Positions 31,015 to 41,535 of a stretch of DNA of 64,000 nt are shown here, one piece after another. Position numbers and translations under genes: made by a program. The stretch covers positions 514,001 to 578,000 of the forward strand of contig CAJNDS010002140.1 of the NCBI GenBank assembly GCA_905221605.1, in the 5' to 3' direction. The notes beneath the pieces were generated by a model, which saw only the letters and a program-made list of their open reading frames with translations, ran no database searches and was not told the origin of the DNA. Numbering within the stretch: position 1 is the first letter of the stretch; every line of letters begins with the position of its first letter. This DNA comes from Symbiodinium natans. Its lineage: Eukaryota; Sar; Dinophyceae; Suessiales; Symbiodiniaceae.

Positions 31015-32345
31015 CTAATACATATATATATGTATGTATGTATGTATGTATATAGTATAGTAATAGTAATAGTAATAAAATAATCATAATCATAACAGTC
31101 ATAATAACTAGATTTAGAATAATAATTATTATTATAATTAGTATTAGTATTATTATTACTATTTCAATAAATACAGCTAATAAGAATAATTAATAATAAT
31201 TTCTTCGATATATAATACAGAATAGTACATATATATATATATATATAAGCTGCCACCGCTGTCGCCTTGTACACAAGGCCATTGTAGACCCCAAACCGTG
31301 AGAGAGCCATGGAACACGAAGGAGCACGACAAGGGGGCAAGAGCACGCGCAAAAGACGCCAAAAGCCCAGAAGTCTAGAAGCGACCACAGTTTCGAATTT
31401 GGCGAACACGGACGCTCAAAAGCAACGACAGTTCAGCATTTGGCGAAGCCAGACGTCCAGTCTCACTTGGCGAACCCTGACGTCAGAAGCGCCGACCACA
31501 GACGTCCAAAGGCGCTGCCGGTTTGAGACAACTACCTGCCCCCGCTTGTTCTGCACGTTGGAGCCCATTAGTGTTCACACACTGTTTGAGGGGGGAGGGG
31601 GGGTACTATATAATGTTGTATACTGCATATTACATATCACGGTTTGCATATATCATGCGGTTTACTATATATATATACATATATGCATGTATTTATATTT
31701 ATTGAATACATTGCGATTTACAGGTCATACACATCAGTTCATGATACACTACTGAATTTAGATTATGTTGTGTATAGTATAGACTGTACAACATAAACTG
31801 TATGTATGTGTGTACATATATATATATATATGTATATATGACAATGTCCTCATATATTTCAGGTTCTATCATAATGCAGTTTTGTTGTATTCTGATTTTT
31901 TATACCATCATACTCGGATTTTCGTTTTTATATGTGATATCATGCCATAATTCATACTTTACATATCTTTGTGCATGCATTTTTAGTACGTCATATAGAT
32001 AATTAAATACGGTTATAGATGCATGTATATATGAATATTGTGCACAGTATGTAGCATCTGCAGTGTATGCATAGTATCATATAAAAGTACAATGCCGCAT
32101 GTTACATAATGCGTAGCTTTGTACTAGATATTACATACTACATATTCATACCGCATACTTTAATAACATACTACTTTTCTCATTCATGATCTACTGTATA
32201 TAGTATTTCATTTGCAGCTCAAGTACACCTTCCCCCTACATATTGTGATTCGATACATTCTACATCTGGGATGCATATTATAATTCTCTACTTGGTTAGA
32301 TGCTGTAGAATGCGTAGTAATATGTACATATAGATAGACCAGTCA
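31015..32345. repeat. AT-rich region with microsatellites
   Basis: About 1.3 kb of AT-rich sequence with TATGTATG, AATAGT and TATATATG tracts, interrupted by a GC-richer segment 31250-31600. No exon recognised. Confidence 0.85.
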
Positions 32346-34860
32346 GATAGATGCGGTTCAGTACATGTTCTCAATCCGGCATCTGTTCAGGATGTCTCCG
32401 ATGACCACGCGCGACAGACACAGACTCTTGGTGAGGAGCTGGCAGCGGCAACCCGCCTGAAACAGTGGGTAACATTTTGCATCTTTGGGGTGCTTACACT
32501 AAATCGGGAAGGGAAATTTAGACTCTTAATGCTATCCCAACCATGAACTAGTATAATCCTTAAGTTCTGAAGGTTTAGGGTGTAGGGCTTCGGGTTTGAG
32601 TTAAACGGAAGAAAGCATACCACCGGGCATCCCAAACCCTAAAGCCTCATAGAGCCCTGAAAAAGGCCGTAAGGGTACTACTACCTTACATCCTGATTCA
32701 TAAGCCCTGAAGGGGCGTTTGAAGGAGCCCTGCAAGCCACGTGCGGATCACTCCCATCTGGGAGATCCAGAGGAATCATATCTTGCAGTAGACTTCAAAA
32801 GGCAAAGGTAGACATGGCATGGGTTGAGGGCTTGGGGTTTTGATTTAGGGTTTAGTTGCGTGCACACCACGACGTCCGAATTCCTGCCAGGCATGGGGGG
32901 ATTTGTTTGTTTCGAGAAGCTTAGAGGTTGAGGAAGTGCAGCCCCTAAAACCTAAGCCCTAAACCCTGAACCCTAAACCCTAAACCCTAAGCCCACAGCC
33001 TGCAAGGCACTGCGGCTCAGCCAAGATGTGGTCCCTGAGCATAGCAGCTGGGCCAGCCCGCTTCCCAAACTTCTGGAGGATGTTGCAAGCCATTGCCCTA
33101 AACCCTAAACCCCAGTGAAGGGAACGGGTTCTTACAAAGCATAAGCTCCCGAGCTTGATTACGCACGTAGCAGTTGACACGCGCAAGCTCAGACAAGGCG
33201 TGCCGGCTACGGCTTTGCCTGTGGTCGCTGCGCCTCCGCCAGCCAGGCATGGCAGTTTGCTCAGCGCATCATGTGTCATGACTGCTGGCGGCTATGAGGC
33301 CTTATAATCCCCATAGTCAACCCTATAAAGAGCCTTTTTAAGGGGTTTTCGGGTGTAATAGCCCGTCCTGGTAGGGGCTCTAGCTTGGATCGTTTTTACG
33401 TCGTGCTGCACTCGTTGCGCAGGGATGGGGAAAACGACAAGGACCAGGAGCTGTGCCTGAGCCAACAAATAGTTGGGGATGGGCCTCCTCGCACATGGCG
33501 TCTCCCACATCTGGCCGATCCTCAACCCAAATGCCACCCAAACCCAAAGCAACGGCCGCAAGACATGCTCTAAAAGGAACTGGCCTTCAGAAAAGTGTGT
33601 TGGACCTGCTCCTCTCCCACCCCCTTCAGTACACGTCCAACGTTCCCCCATAGTTTAGGCTAAGTAGTAACACGCCAATGAACGGCAATTAAAGCTTCAT
33701 GAAAGGGGAACCTGCGGGGGGTTGGGGGCTGCTGGGTTTAGGGTTTATTTAGATTTATACTGGTATGGGACGAACAAGCTTAGTAAGAAGCCACGCAACC
33801 TCACAGGATTACACACAAAGCGAGGTTAGCATTCTCACAAACCCAAAGTTTCAGCCCTAAACCGTGCAAGCGAACTCTTGACCCTGGCAACCCTGCCCTC
33901 CTCGCCAACCCCACGTAACTGAGCCCTGCGTCCTGGTATCCTGTGTCCCTATATCCCTGTACGGGGGGTGGGGGGGGGGGGGGGGGGGGGGCAGGTTTTT
34001 TCATGAGGTGCTCCTATTTAGGGGACCTTCTCATATTTTTACCCTTACCAAGGCACCCCGAAAACAGACCTTAACATAGAACAAGACCCCAAAAAGCCCC
34101 ACCATTTGCAATGCAAGGTTGCAAGGATTGCTTTCCTTGCGTGCAGCCATTGTGGCCCAGCACGGGGAGCTCCTGCCCCCTGACAACTTTCGGAAATTTC
34201 GGAAATTTGGGGTTTAGGGTTTAGGGTTTTAGGGTTTTAGGGTTTTAGGGTTTTAGGGTTTAGGGTTTAGGGTTTTTGGGTTTTTGGGGCTTTAGGAGAA
34301 ACCACCACCGACGCTAAGTGGCTCTAGGACGGTGATTTTAAAGGTAGTTGGGGGGTGTTGCTGAGGATTTAAGGTTTTTGGGTCGCAAGCCTGGGTTGCA
34401 AGCCTGTGGTGTTTTCATAGCGCTTTGGGTTCTTGCCAGGAGAGGAGAGTAACAGTATGTCTGCGGCAACGCCCTAGACTCACCTCCCCTCACCTCCCCA
34501 ATGCCCTTTAATATCGAGCATGCACTGCTGCGAAACCCTCAACCCTAAACCCGGGCCCTTTGCAAGCCTCGAAAATCCATCAGGTGCTCCTTGGACCTTC
34601 ATCTGCAGAAGCTGAAGGACACCCTGGGCTAAGGGGGTTAATCTTTGAGGTTGCGTCGGGCAGTGGAGCTGAGGCCCTCCTATTTGGGGTTTTATGGGTT
34701 TGGTTCGTGGGCCCGTTTAGGGTTCAGGGGCCACAGGTTGACATCGGGGCTCAAGCCTTCCACAGAGCCTTGCCCCCCTGAACCTGAGCCGGACAAAACC
34801 TTTCTGAAGGGCAATGCCAAACTACTTCCCGCTTTGAGAATCCCAAGTCGGCCACCTACG
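32346..34860. other. Region without recognised gene
   Basis: Short CCCTAAA runs (32960-32995), a poly-G run at 33965 and small frames. A minus-strand frame at 32980-33279 has protein-like composition but no identified family or splice sites. Confidence 0.5.
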
Positions 34861-34861
34861 G

Positions 34862-34965
34862 AGTAACCCTAAACCCTAAACCCTAAACCCTAAACCCCAA
34901 ACCCCAAACCCCAAACCCTAAACCCTAAACCCTAAACCCTAAGCCCTAAACCCTAAACCCTAAAC
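34862..34965. repeat. CCCTAAA / CCCCAAA array
   Basis: About 14 units. A TTTTAGGG-type array in the other orientation lies at 34208-34290. Confidence 0.9.
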
Positions 34966-35100
34966 CCAGTTTGTTTCTCGGTCTGCCTGGAAGGCAGGAT
35001 CCAATGCCACGATCGAGTCGCCGGCGTTCCATGGCCAGAAAGCTCCCCCCAAGCCCTAACCCCAAACTTTCCGAAGGTTTCCTGATGAAGGTTTCTACCA

Positions 35101-35202
35101 TTTGCTTAAGAACCCCCCCTAGAAAAATAATAGATAAATATTCCTTATCAGGGCAATCTAGGGATTATGTTTTTGTGTTTTTTGGAGGGGTGCTTAAGCA
35201 AA
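35101..35202. mobile_element. Inverted-repeat element, family TTTGCTTAAGAACCC
   Basis: TTTGCTTAAGAACCCCCCCT left and GGAGGGGTGCTTAAGCAAA right. Confidence 0.8.
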
Positions 35203-35696
35203 GAGTAGGTTTGGCTGCTCCACAAGGTAGGGGCGATCAGAAGGCCGCAGCAGCGCATCGTGTCTCTCTTGCCACCAAGGGGCCCCCCCTGAAGTCCTTC
35301 CGAGTCATCGCCAGAAAGGTACTTGGAGGTCTAGGGTTTAGGGTTTTAGGGTTTCGGGTTTAGGGTGTAGGGCCCAATTAGAACTGTACTTCTAACCCAA
35401 TTATAACCAAATTGGGGCCTAAGGGTGGAAAAAAAAAAACCGAGTCGCAATAGCAAAACCATCCTGACCATCACCGCCCAAGTAGTTTGGGAAGTTGCTT
35501 CACCAGCATCTGCGACGCGCGCCCCTAAACCCGAAACCCGAAACCCTAAACCCTAAACCCTAAACCCTGAGGCCGTTCAGAAGTGACAGCGGTGCCAAGG
35601 TGGTAGCCTCGTGGGCAGCAAGTTTGTATACAGCGTGCGTAGGACCCATTGCTCAGCCCCATCTTGCAGTCGGGGATCCCAAAGAAAGCCGGAAGA

Positions 35697-35781
35697 GGGT
35701 TTAGGGTTTAGGGTTTAGGGTTTAGGGTTTAGGGTTTAGGGTTTAGGGTTTAGGGTTTAGGGTTTAGGGTTTAGGGTTTAG
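35697..35781. repeat. TTTAGGG array
   Basis: About 12 units, followed by a short AT-rich repeat (CATAATCATATAG, twice) at 35784-35822. Short related arrays at 35330-35367 and 35522-35568. Confidence 0.95.
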
Positions 35782-36113
35782 TACCATAATCATATAGTCA
35801 ATCTAGTAGCATAATCATATAGGAACAATATAGTAACAGAATCCTATAACAATATCGTAAGCTAGTACTATGAAATTCGAAGGAAACAGCATCCAGGCAC
35901 GGGTGGAGACATCATCGCGTTTGCGGCGGAAGGCTTGGTGCTAGGGCTCAGCATCTTTGAGGACACTTCCCTGAAAGTTTTTGAATCCCCCTATAAGCCC
36001 TAAAACTTCTCAAAGCCCGAAGCACAGGAGTCGGCTTGGTCTAGTAGTGACCGAAATTCTATGTGAGCACGCCCGCGTGCGCGGACCAAAATTTACATGA
36101 ATTCCGAAACAGC

Positions 36114-36226
36114 GAAATCCAGCCGGCACGGAAATATCGAGTGGGGTACTAAACTTGTACTACAAAACATGAAAAGCCAGCCGGCTTGCGGAAATATCGT
36201 TGGCAGTACTAAGCTTGTACTACACA
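36114..36226. repeat. 57-bp direct repeat
   Basis: Two copies: AATCCAGCCGGCACGGAAAT...GTACTAAACTTGTACTACAA and AGCCAGCCGGCTTGCGGAAA...GTACTAAGCTTGTACTACAC. Confidence 0.85.
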
Positions 36227-36913
36227 ACCTTGGCACAGAAGCGGCTGCGAAGTCGCGCGATGGCCAAGCAGAAGTCAGGGCGCCACCAAAACTCGCAAAA
36301 GGAAACGTTCTAAACAACAATACGTTAGGTTGTAAACAGACGGGATTAACATGAATGCCAGGACGGATGAAGACGTGCACGGGTAAAAAACGCAACAGTT
36401 TCGGGTCAGGGTGGCGTCCCACTTTTTCTTAAACCCTAAACCCTAAACCGCTTCACCTTAAAGCCTTAGAGAACCCTTTGTGAGCGGCCCACTCCTGCAC
36501 GACTGGTAAAGCCTACTGGGTCAGTCCCTCTCGTGCCCCGAAATCCCAAGCCCGTAAGTTGTAATCTTGTTGTTGGCTCATGGTGTTTAAGGTTTTGGGG
36601 TTGAGGGTTCATTCTGCGAATATGTAGAAGTAGCTTGTAGGGGCTTATCGTGTGTATGGGGTTAGCGAAAGAACCTTCAAAGAGACAACGCGCAGTCAGC
36701 TTGAAACTCCCAGGTGAAAGCCTGAGGTCTAGGGTTCAGGGTTTAGGGCTTAAGGTTTAGGGTTTAGGGTATTAGGGTTTAGGGTTTAGGGTTTAGGGCG
36801 TGAACCCGAAACCCTCCACTCTCATCCCCAGTGCAGGCGCCACATGCGGCTCCGGCTCGCAAGTCCTTCACTGCGGGAGGCATCACCATGCCTGAGGCCG
36901 GATGGCGGTTTAG

Positions 36914-36990
36914 GGCTTAGGGTTTAATTGGGGTTTAGGGTTTAGGGTTTAGGGTTTAGGGTTTAGGGTTTAGGGTTTAGGGTTTAGGGT
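36914..36990. repeat. TTTAGGG array
   Basis: About 10 units; another short array at 36725-36800. Confidence 0.9.
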
Positions 36991-37283
36991 GGTCAACATG
37001 TTTTGATGAGAGTTCGTGGAGCACCGTGCAGTTTTACACTCCGAACCCCAACATGAAAACGGCGGCCACTTTTTTCGAGTTCCTAGCTCAGGCAGTGTGC
37101 GTTTCTAAGCTTAGACGTTGGGTAGATTGAAGCCGGGTGGACAGATTTAGACTTTCTTGTGTTGGCTAGGAGGCCTTTTCCCAACAGCTGTAGCTCACCA
37201 GCTGATCGAGGATGAAACACCGAGCCGTCCCTCCTCCATGAAAAGCGACGAGGACGCCGTTTGACGCCTTGGTCTCCCCTGTC

Positions 37284-37340
37284 TATAGTAGGGAATGGGG
37301 AATGAGGTACCGTACATAATCGCTTAGACATTATATATAT

Positions 37341-37375
<35 letters not shown>

Positions 37376-37584
37376 CATATATACATATTATATATATACA
37401 TATATACATATATATATATATATACATATATACACACATGTGTATACTATATAATATTATATATATATATACTATATACATATGTATATATATATATATA
37501 GATTTATTTATATGTATGTATGTATATATATATATATATGCAGGGGATATAGGGTACCTCATTCCCTGATTCCCTACTAAGAAC
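37284..37584. mobile_element. Inverted-repeat element, family AGTAGGGAATGAGG, expanded by AT microsatellite
   Basis: TATAGTAGGGAATGGGG...GAGGTACCGTACATAATCG on the left and GATATAGGGTACCTCATTCC then CTGATTCCCTACTAAGAACC on the right. The family's short AT core has grown to about 220 bp of TATATACA repeats. Confidence 0.8.
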
Positions 37585-37649
37585 CAGCAAGTGGTGCTGG
37601 CGAAGCTGATGAAATTCAGTACAAACGTGCTGAGTGGCGAGCGGGCCTT

Positions 37650-37739
37650 TAGGGTTTAGGGTTTAGGTTTAGGGTTTAGGGCTTAGGGCTTAGGGCTTAG
37701 GGCTTAGGGCTTAGGGTTTAGGGTTTAGGGTTTAGGGTT
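37650..37739. repeat. TTTAGGG / CTTAGGG array
   Basis: About 12 units with a central block of CTTAGGG variants. Confidence 0.9.
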
Positions 37740-39134
37740 GCTTGAGTACATTTCACAAGCTGATGCGGGGAGCTAGGCGAAGGAACTTGTAGAAGCACGA
37801 GGGATAAGCACCCCCAGACAAACTCGAAAGTGCGTTCAACGAGCAGGAGCTGGTGACAGTCAAGATTTCCGCTCCGACTGGAGTCCGAAACCAGGCCCAT
37901 GACGATAAACAAGTTTAGGGTTTAGGGTTTGAACATTTTCTGGATCAGACCAGAGCGGCTTCGAGAGTATAAACGCGCCTAGAGGTTTGGAGTGTATTGC
38001 GAGCAATTACAAAGATGCACTTCAGGGCTTAGAGGTTTGCAGGGTCTATAGAGGAGGTTCCCTAAATTATTGGGAGGGGGTCCGTTCTTATAAGGGTGCC
38101 GAGGTCTAGAGGGACCCCAAAAAGGGAGCCTCTAGGACTGTGGGGTTGCCCCGAAGGTCTTCGCGGCCGAAGCCCCACTTCCTGGTCAGCTGGCAGAGCT
38201 TGCGGATGTCAAGAGCGATGAGGTCTGGACGAGTCTGTGTGTTCTCTGTTCGGTGGTTTTTCCAAACCCTGAGCCCTTAACCCTAATTCAACTCTAAACC
38301 CTAAAACCTAGAACACTAAACCCTAAGACCCTAAATCCTAAACCCTAAGCCCTAAACCCTAAACCCTAAACCCTAAGGATCCTGTGCTCGATGCGTGCTC
38401 GGTGATTGCAGAATATATCCCGCCAGGAAGATCGGAGCAACTTTGTGGCTGTTGCCGCTTGCTTTGATTGGCTGGTTCTGAGTAGAGGGTTTAGGGTTTA
38501 TGGTTTAGGGTTTAGGGTTTAGGGTTTATAGGGTTTAGGGTTTAGGGTTGAGGTACTCCAAACCCTGAAGCCTAAGCCCTAAACCTAAACCCACCAATGA
38601 ACCACAGGGGGGAGAAAGGTAAGCCCGACACCTTAACCGCTTTAACCCTGAAACGTAAACCCAGCACGAACCAGGAGAGGGGAAACCGTAAACCTACCAT
38701 TACCCCAGACCTTGAATCCTCAACTCTAAACCCACCGTGAACCAATGGACCAAGGGGGTCAGAGTGAAAATCCTGAACTCTACTGGCTACAGCAATTTGT
38801 GCATCAACCCAGAACCATGAGGATCCAGGGGTGCAAGGGCCTGTGTGCAGGTTTTGAGGCCTTACTTTGGGAAAGATACCCCTCCCGACTCCCCCCCCCC
38901 CCCACCTCGGACTCTTGCATGACTTGCTTGCACTGCGCAAGCCAAGCCGGACCTTGCCTGCCAAAAGGTACCGCAACGTGCTGAACGGCGAGCCCGCAGA
39001 GCGCAAACTGCAAAGCAGCATCTACCCACACTCTCCGCCAAACGCAGGACCAGCTCGTTCCTCTTGGCATACGCCCGGCTTGATTTCTATGTGAAGCACC
39101 GGGCTGCCCGATACGAATTCAGAATGAGGGCCTC

Positions 39135-39557
39135 CTACAGAAGAATTGCATCGCTGGCCGCGGGACACTTTGTAGGGGATGGGTGTTGTGGAGCCACCTG
39201 TGCAGCCTTCATGTCAATTCTGCTGTGGCATGCGGGAGGACATCTTGGTTGACCCGGTCCCAGAAGGTCACATCTGAGTTGCACAAGGCCAAAAACGTAC
39301 GTACATGTGTTGTCAGTGATGTCAATGATGAGTGCTTGGTTCTTGCTGTCCAGGGCATTTGGATGTGAGCACGTTGGTAGGCAAGTTGGCATCTGACCTG
39401 TTTCTGTGTGTGAGATCGCTCTGATAGCAAAGAGCTTCTGCGGCCTGCAAGGTGGGTTGCGCTTGTGGGGTTGGGTCGGTGCGGGTTGTGGAGTTGGCAG
39501 GTGGGGTGACCAATGCGTTGCGGCGTTGCTGTTGCTGCATTGTCTTTGCGTTGACAA
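39135..39557 (-). CDS. Unidentified ORF, doubtful
   Basis: A 140-codon minus-strand frame. Its N-terminal part is rich in Q, P and T; the middle reads KNQALIIDITDNTCTYVFGL. No family recognised. Overlapping plus-strand frames of similar length exist, so coding is uncertain. Confidence 0.15.
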   Translation of the reverse strand: MSTQRQCSNSNAATHWSPHLPTPQPAPTQPHKRNPPCRPQKLFAIRAISHTETGQMPTCLPTCSHPNALDSKNQALIIDITDNTCTYVFGLVQLRCDLLGPGQPRCPPACHSRIDMKAAQVAPQHPSPTKCPAASDAILL

Positions 39558-39559
39558 GT

Positions 39560-39659
39560 GGGGGTTTACGAAAATAGGGGACCGCCGATATAGATCCTAA
39601 AGAGTAGGATCCCCTTAAAATAATGTAGCCCCAATAAGGTACCCCTATTTTCGGAAACC
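39560..39659. mobile_element. Inverted-repeat element, family GGGGGTTTACGAAAATAGGGG
   Basis: A near-consensus copy. A solo right end of the same family (AATAAGGTACCCTATTTTCG then GAAACCCC) follows at 39695-39724 after a short CCCTAAA run, so the element's right part is duplicated around telomere-type units. Confidence 0.85.
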
Positions 39660-40044
39660 ACTAACCCTAAACCCTAAACCCTAACTCCCTTAGACTAATA
39701 AGGTACCCTATTTTCGGAAACCCCAAGTCGCCCAAGTCATTTGCGCCATGCTGCTGCACAGGACCAGGATGGGCAAAAGCCAGTCAAGCTGTCGCGCAAT
39801 GAGAAGGCCACCCTTTGTCTCGACGGCATCTAGACAACGTGGTGGAATCCTAAACCCTAAACCCTAAGCCCCATGAACTCTTGAACCCTGTGACCACGCA
39901 GCCCACTTGCCAGGCGGAGGCACGCAAAGCAGGGGAGCTTGCACATGGCGCGGGCGGGTTGCTGTCCAGCTTCCACGCCGAGCTATTTGACTGACAGGGG
40001 ACTTCGGATCTTGGGAGTTCGGGGCTGATAGCTGCTACCCTAAA

Positions 40045-40150
40045 GGGTCCATGTACCTAAATTTTAAACAGGGAGTACCTGGGGGCCTTAAAGTACCTCC
40101 TATGTAGGGACTTTGGGGCCCAAATATTCCCTATTGAGGTACATGGACCC
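40045..40150. mobile_element. Inverted-repeat element with ends GGGTCCATGTACCT
   Basis: GGGTCCATGTACCTAAATTT left, TTGAGGTACATGGACCC right, perfect 14-bp terminal inverted repeat. Confidence 0.75.
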
Positions 40151-41285
40151 CTAGGCCTCTGGGGCCTTAGTGCCCTGAGTTGTGGATCTTAAGGTCTTCT
40201 GACCGGGACTCTCAGCATGCGTTGAAGGGCCAGGTCCACGTGGTAACATTCCCCCTTCAGCCTTGGAACCTTCCCCTAAACCTTAAGCCCTAAACCCTAA
40301 ACCCTAAACCCTAAACCCTAAACCCTGAAGCTGCAACCCTGATTTTGGCCCTGGCGCTCCCCACCACGTCCTGCTGACTGTTTCTGGGTATAGGGTTCTA
40401 GGGTTTGGGTTTAGGGCTTAGGGTTCTAGAGGGCTTGGAAGGATTTAGGAATGTGGAAGGGTTTGGGCTTGGCCATTTTGGGCACAAAGCAATAAACTGT
40501 GTCGGTTGTGATGGGTCAGGTCTGCGTCACCAAAGGCGAATTCGAGCAAACGTCCCAGACCAAAGGGAGAATGAGCACAACAGCTCTAGGACATAGCCTC
40601 CCTTGCTACAAGATTGTGTGTGTGTGTGCGTGTCTTAATGTAGTGGGTTATAAACCCTCAACCCTAAACCCTCTCGAAAGTGTGCTTCACTCTGGCGTTG
40701 CTGGCGTGTTTCTGCGGTGGGCGACGTCGAGACAGGTACTCAACGACGGCGGTGATGCAGAGCGCCGTGAATGGGTTGGCGCTCCCCGGCTGTCTGTAGT
40801 TTGTATTAGAATCCTTGGAGCCCAGGCCCCCGAAACCCCTTTTGGGGGGTTTAGGGTTTAGGGGTTAGGCTTTAGGGTTTAGTTTAGGGTACCCGAGGCC
40901 CCCGGAACCCCCCAAAAGGAGGGGGTCAAGCCCGAGACTTTAGCCGGAATGGTCTTAAACCCTAAACCCCTAAACCCTAAACCCTAAGCCCTAAACCCTA
41001 AGTAGTGCGGAGATGCAGTGAGGGCAACCTCCGTCAAGGTGACCAGCACAAGTGTGGCGTAAAGCTGGAGCTAGCTCTTGATTAGTTTCATGACGAGTGA
41101 GAGGTCTAACAGGACCAGTCCTTGGTAGAATCCTTTGGCTTCTTGCATGGGGCCTCCCTCGACTTCCTCAACTTGGGAGCTTTAGTCTTCGTGGAGGCCT
41201 CGTAGGTAGGCGCACGTGCGACATCAAATTAAAGCCGTCTTCCTCCGGAGCTTCTGCAATGCATCCAAAGCCGCTTCTACCCCTA

Positions 41286-41398
41286 GTTCTTAGTGGGGAA
41301 TGAGGGAATTAGGTACCCTACAGAAGCCTTAGAGGGAATATCTACTACGGGGATATAGCTATAGGGTACCTCATTCCCTGAATTCCCTACAAAGAACC
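41286..41398. mobile_element. Inverted-repeat element, family AGTAGGGAATGAGG
   Basis: GTTCTTAGTGGGGAATGAGG left, CCTCATTCCCTGAATTCCCT then ACAAAGAAC right; inverted arms of about 35 bp with GGTACCCTA at their inner ends. It lies just upstream of the copy-2 S1 exon. Confidence 0.8.
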
Positions 41399-41461
41399 AG
41401 CAAGGTTCTTGGGGTCAAAGCTTGCGCGTGAGGTCCGAACAGCAGAGGCGTCGGGCAAACA

Positions 41462-41535
41462 ACCGCTGCACTGCCATCGTGCGAAACCCGTGGTTCGAGC
41501 GGATCACGCTGGCCATGGTGATTCTGAATGCTGCC
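41462..41535 (+). CDS. Ion channel copy 2, S1 exon
   Basis: It reads NRCTAIVRNPWFERITLAMV then ILNAA, matching the copy-1 S1 exon. The open frame may extend upstream to the AGCAG at about 41446. The 3' end is uncertain; a GC donor at the codons NA|A is possible. Confidence 0.75.

Larger units (their letters stand above)
37740..41285. other. Region upstream of channel copy 2 without recognised exons
   Basis: Contains short CCCTAAA/TTTAGGG runs (38275-38370, 38485-38550, 40275-40330, 40850-41000), elements at 39560 and 40045 and short frames. N-terminal exons of channel copy 2 may lie here but could not be recognised. Confidence 0.5.
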
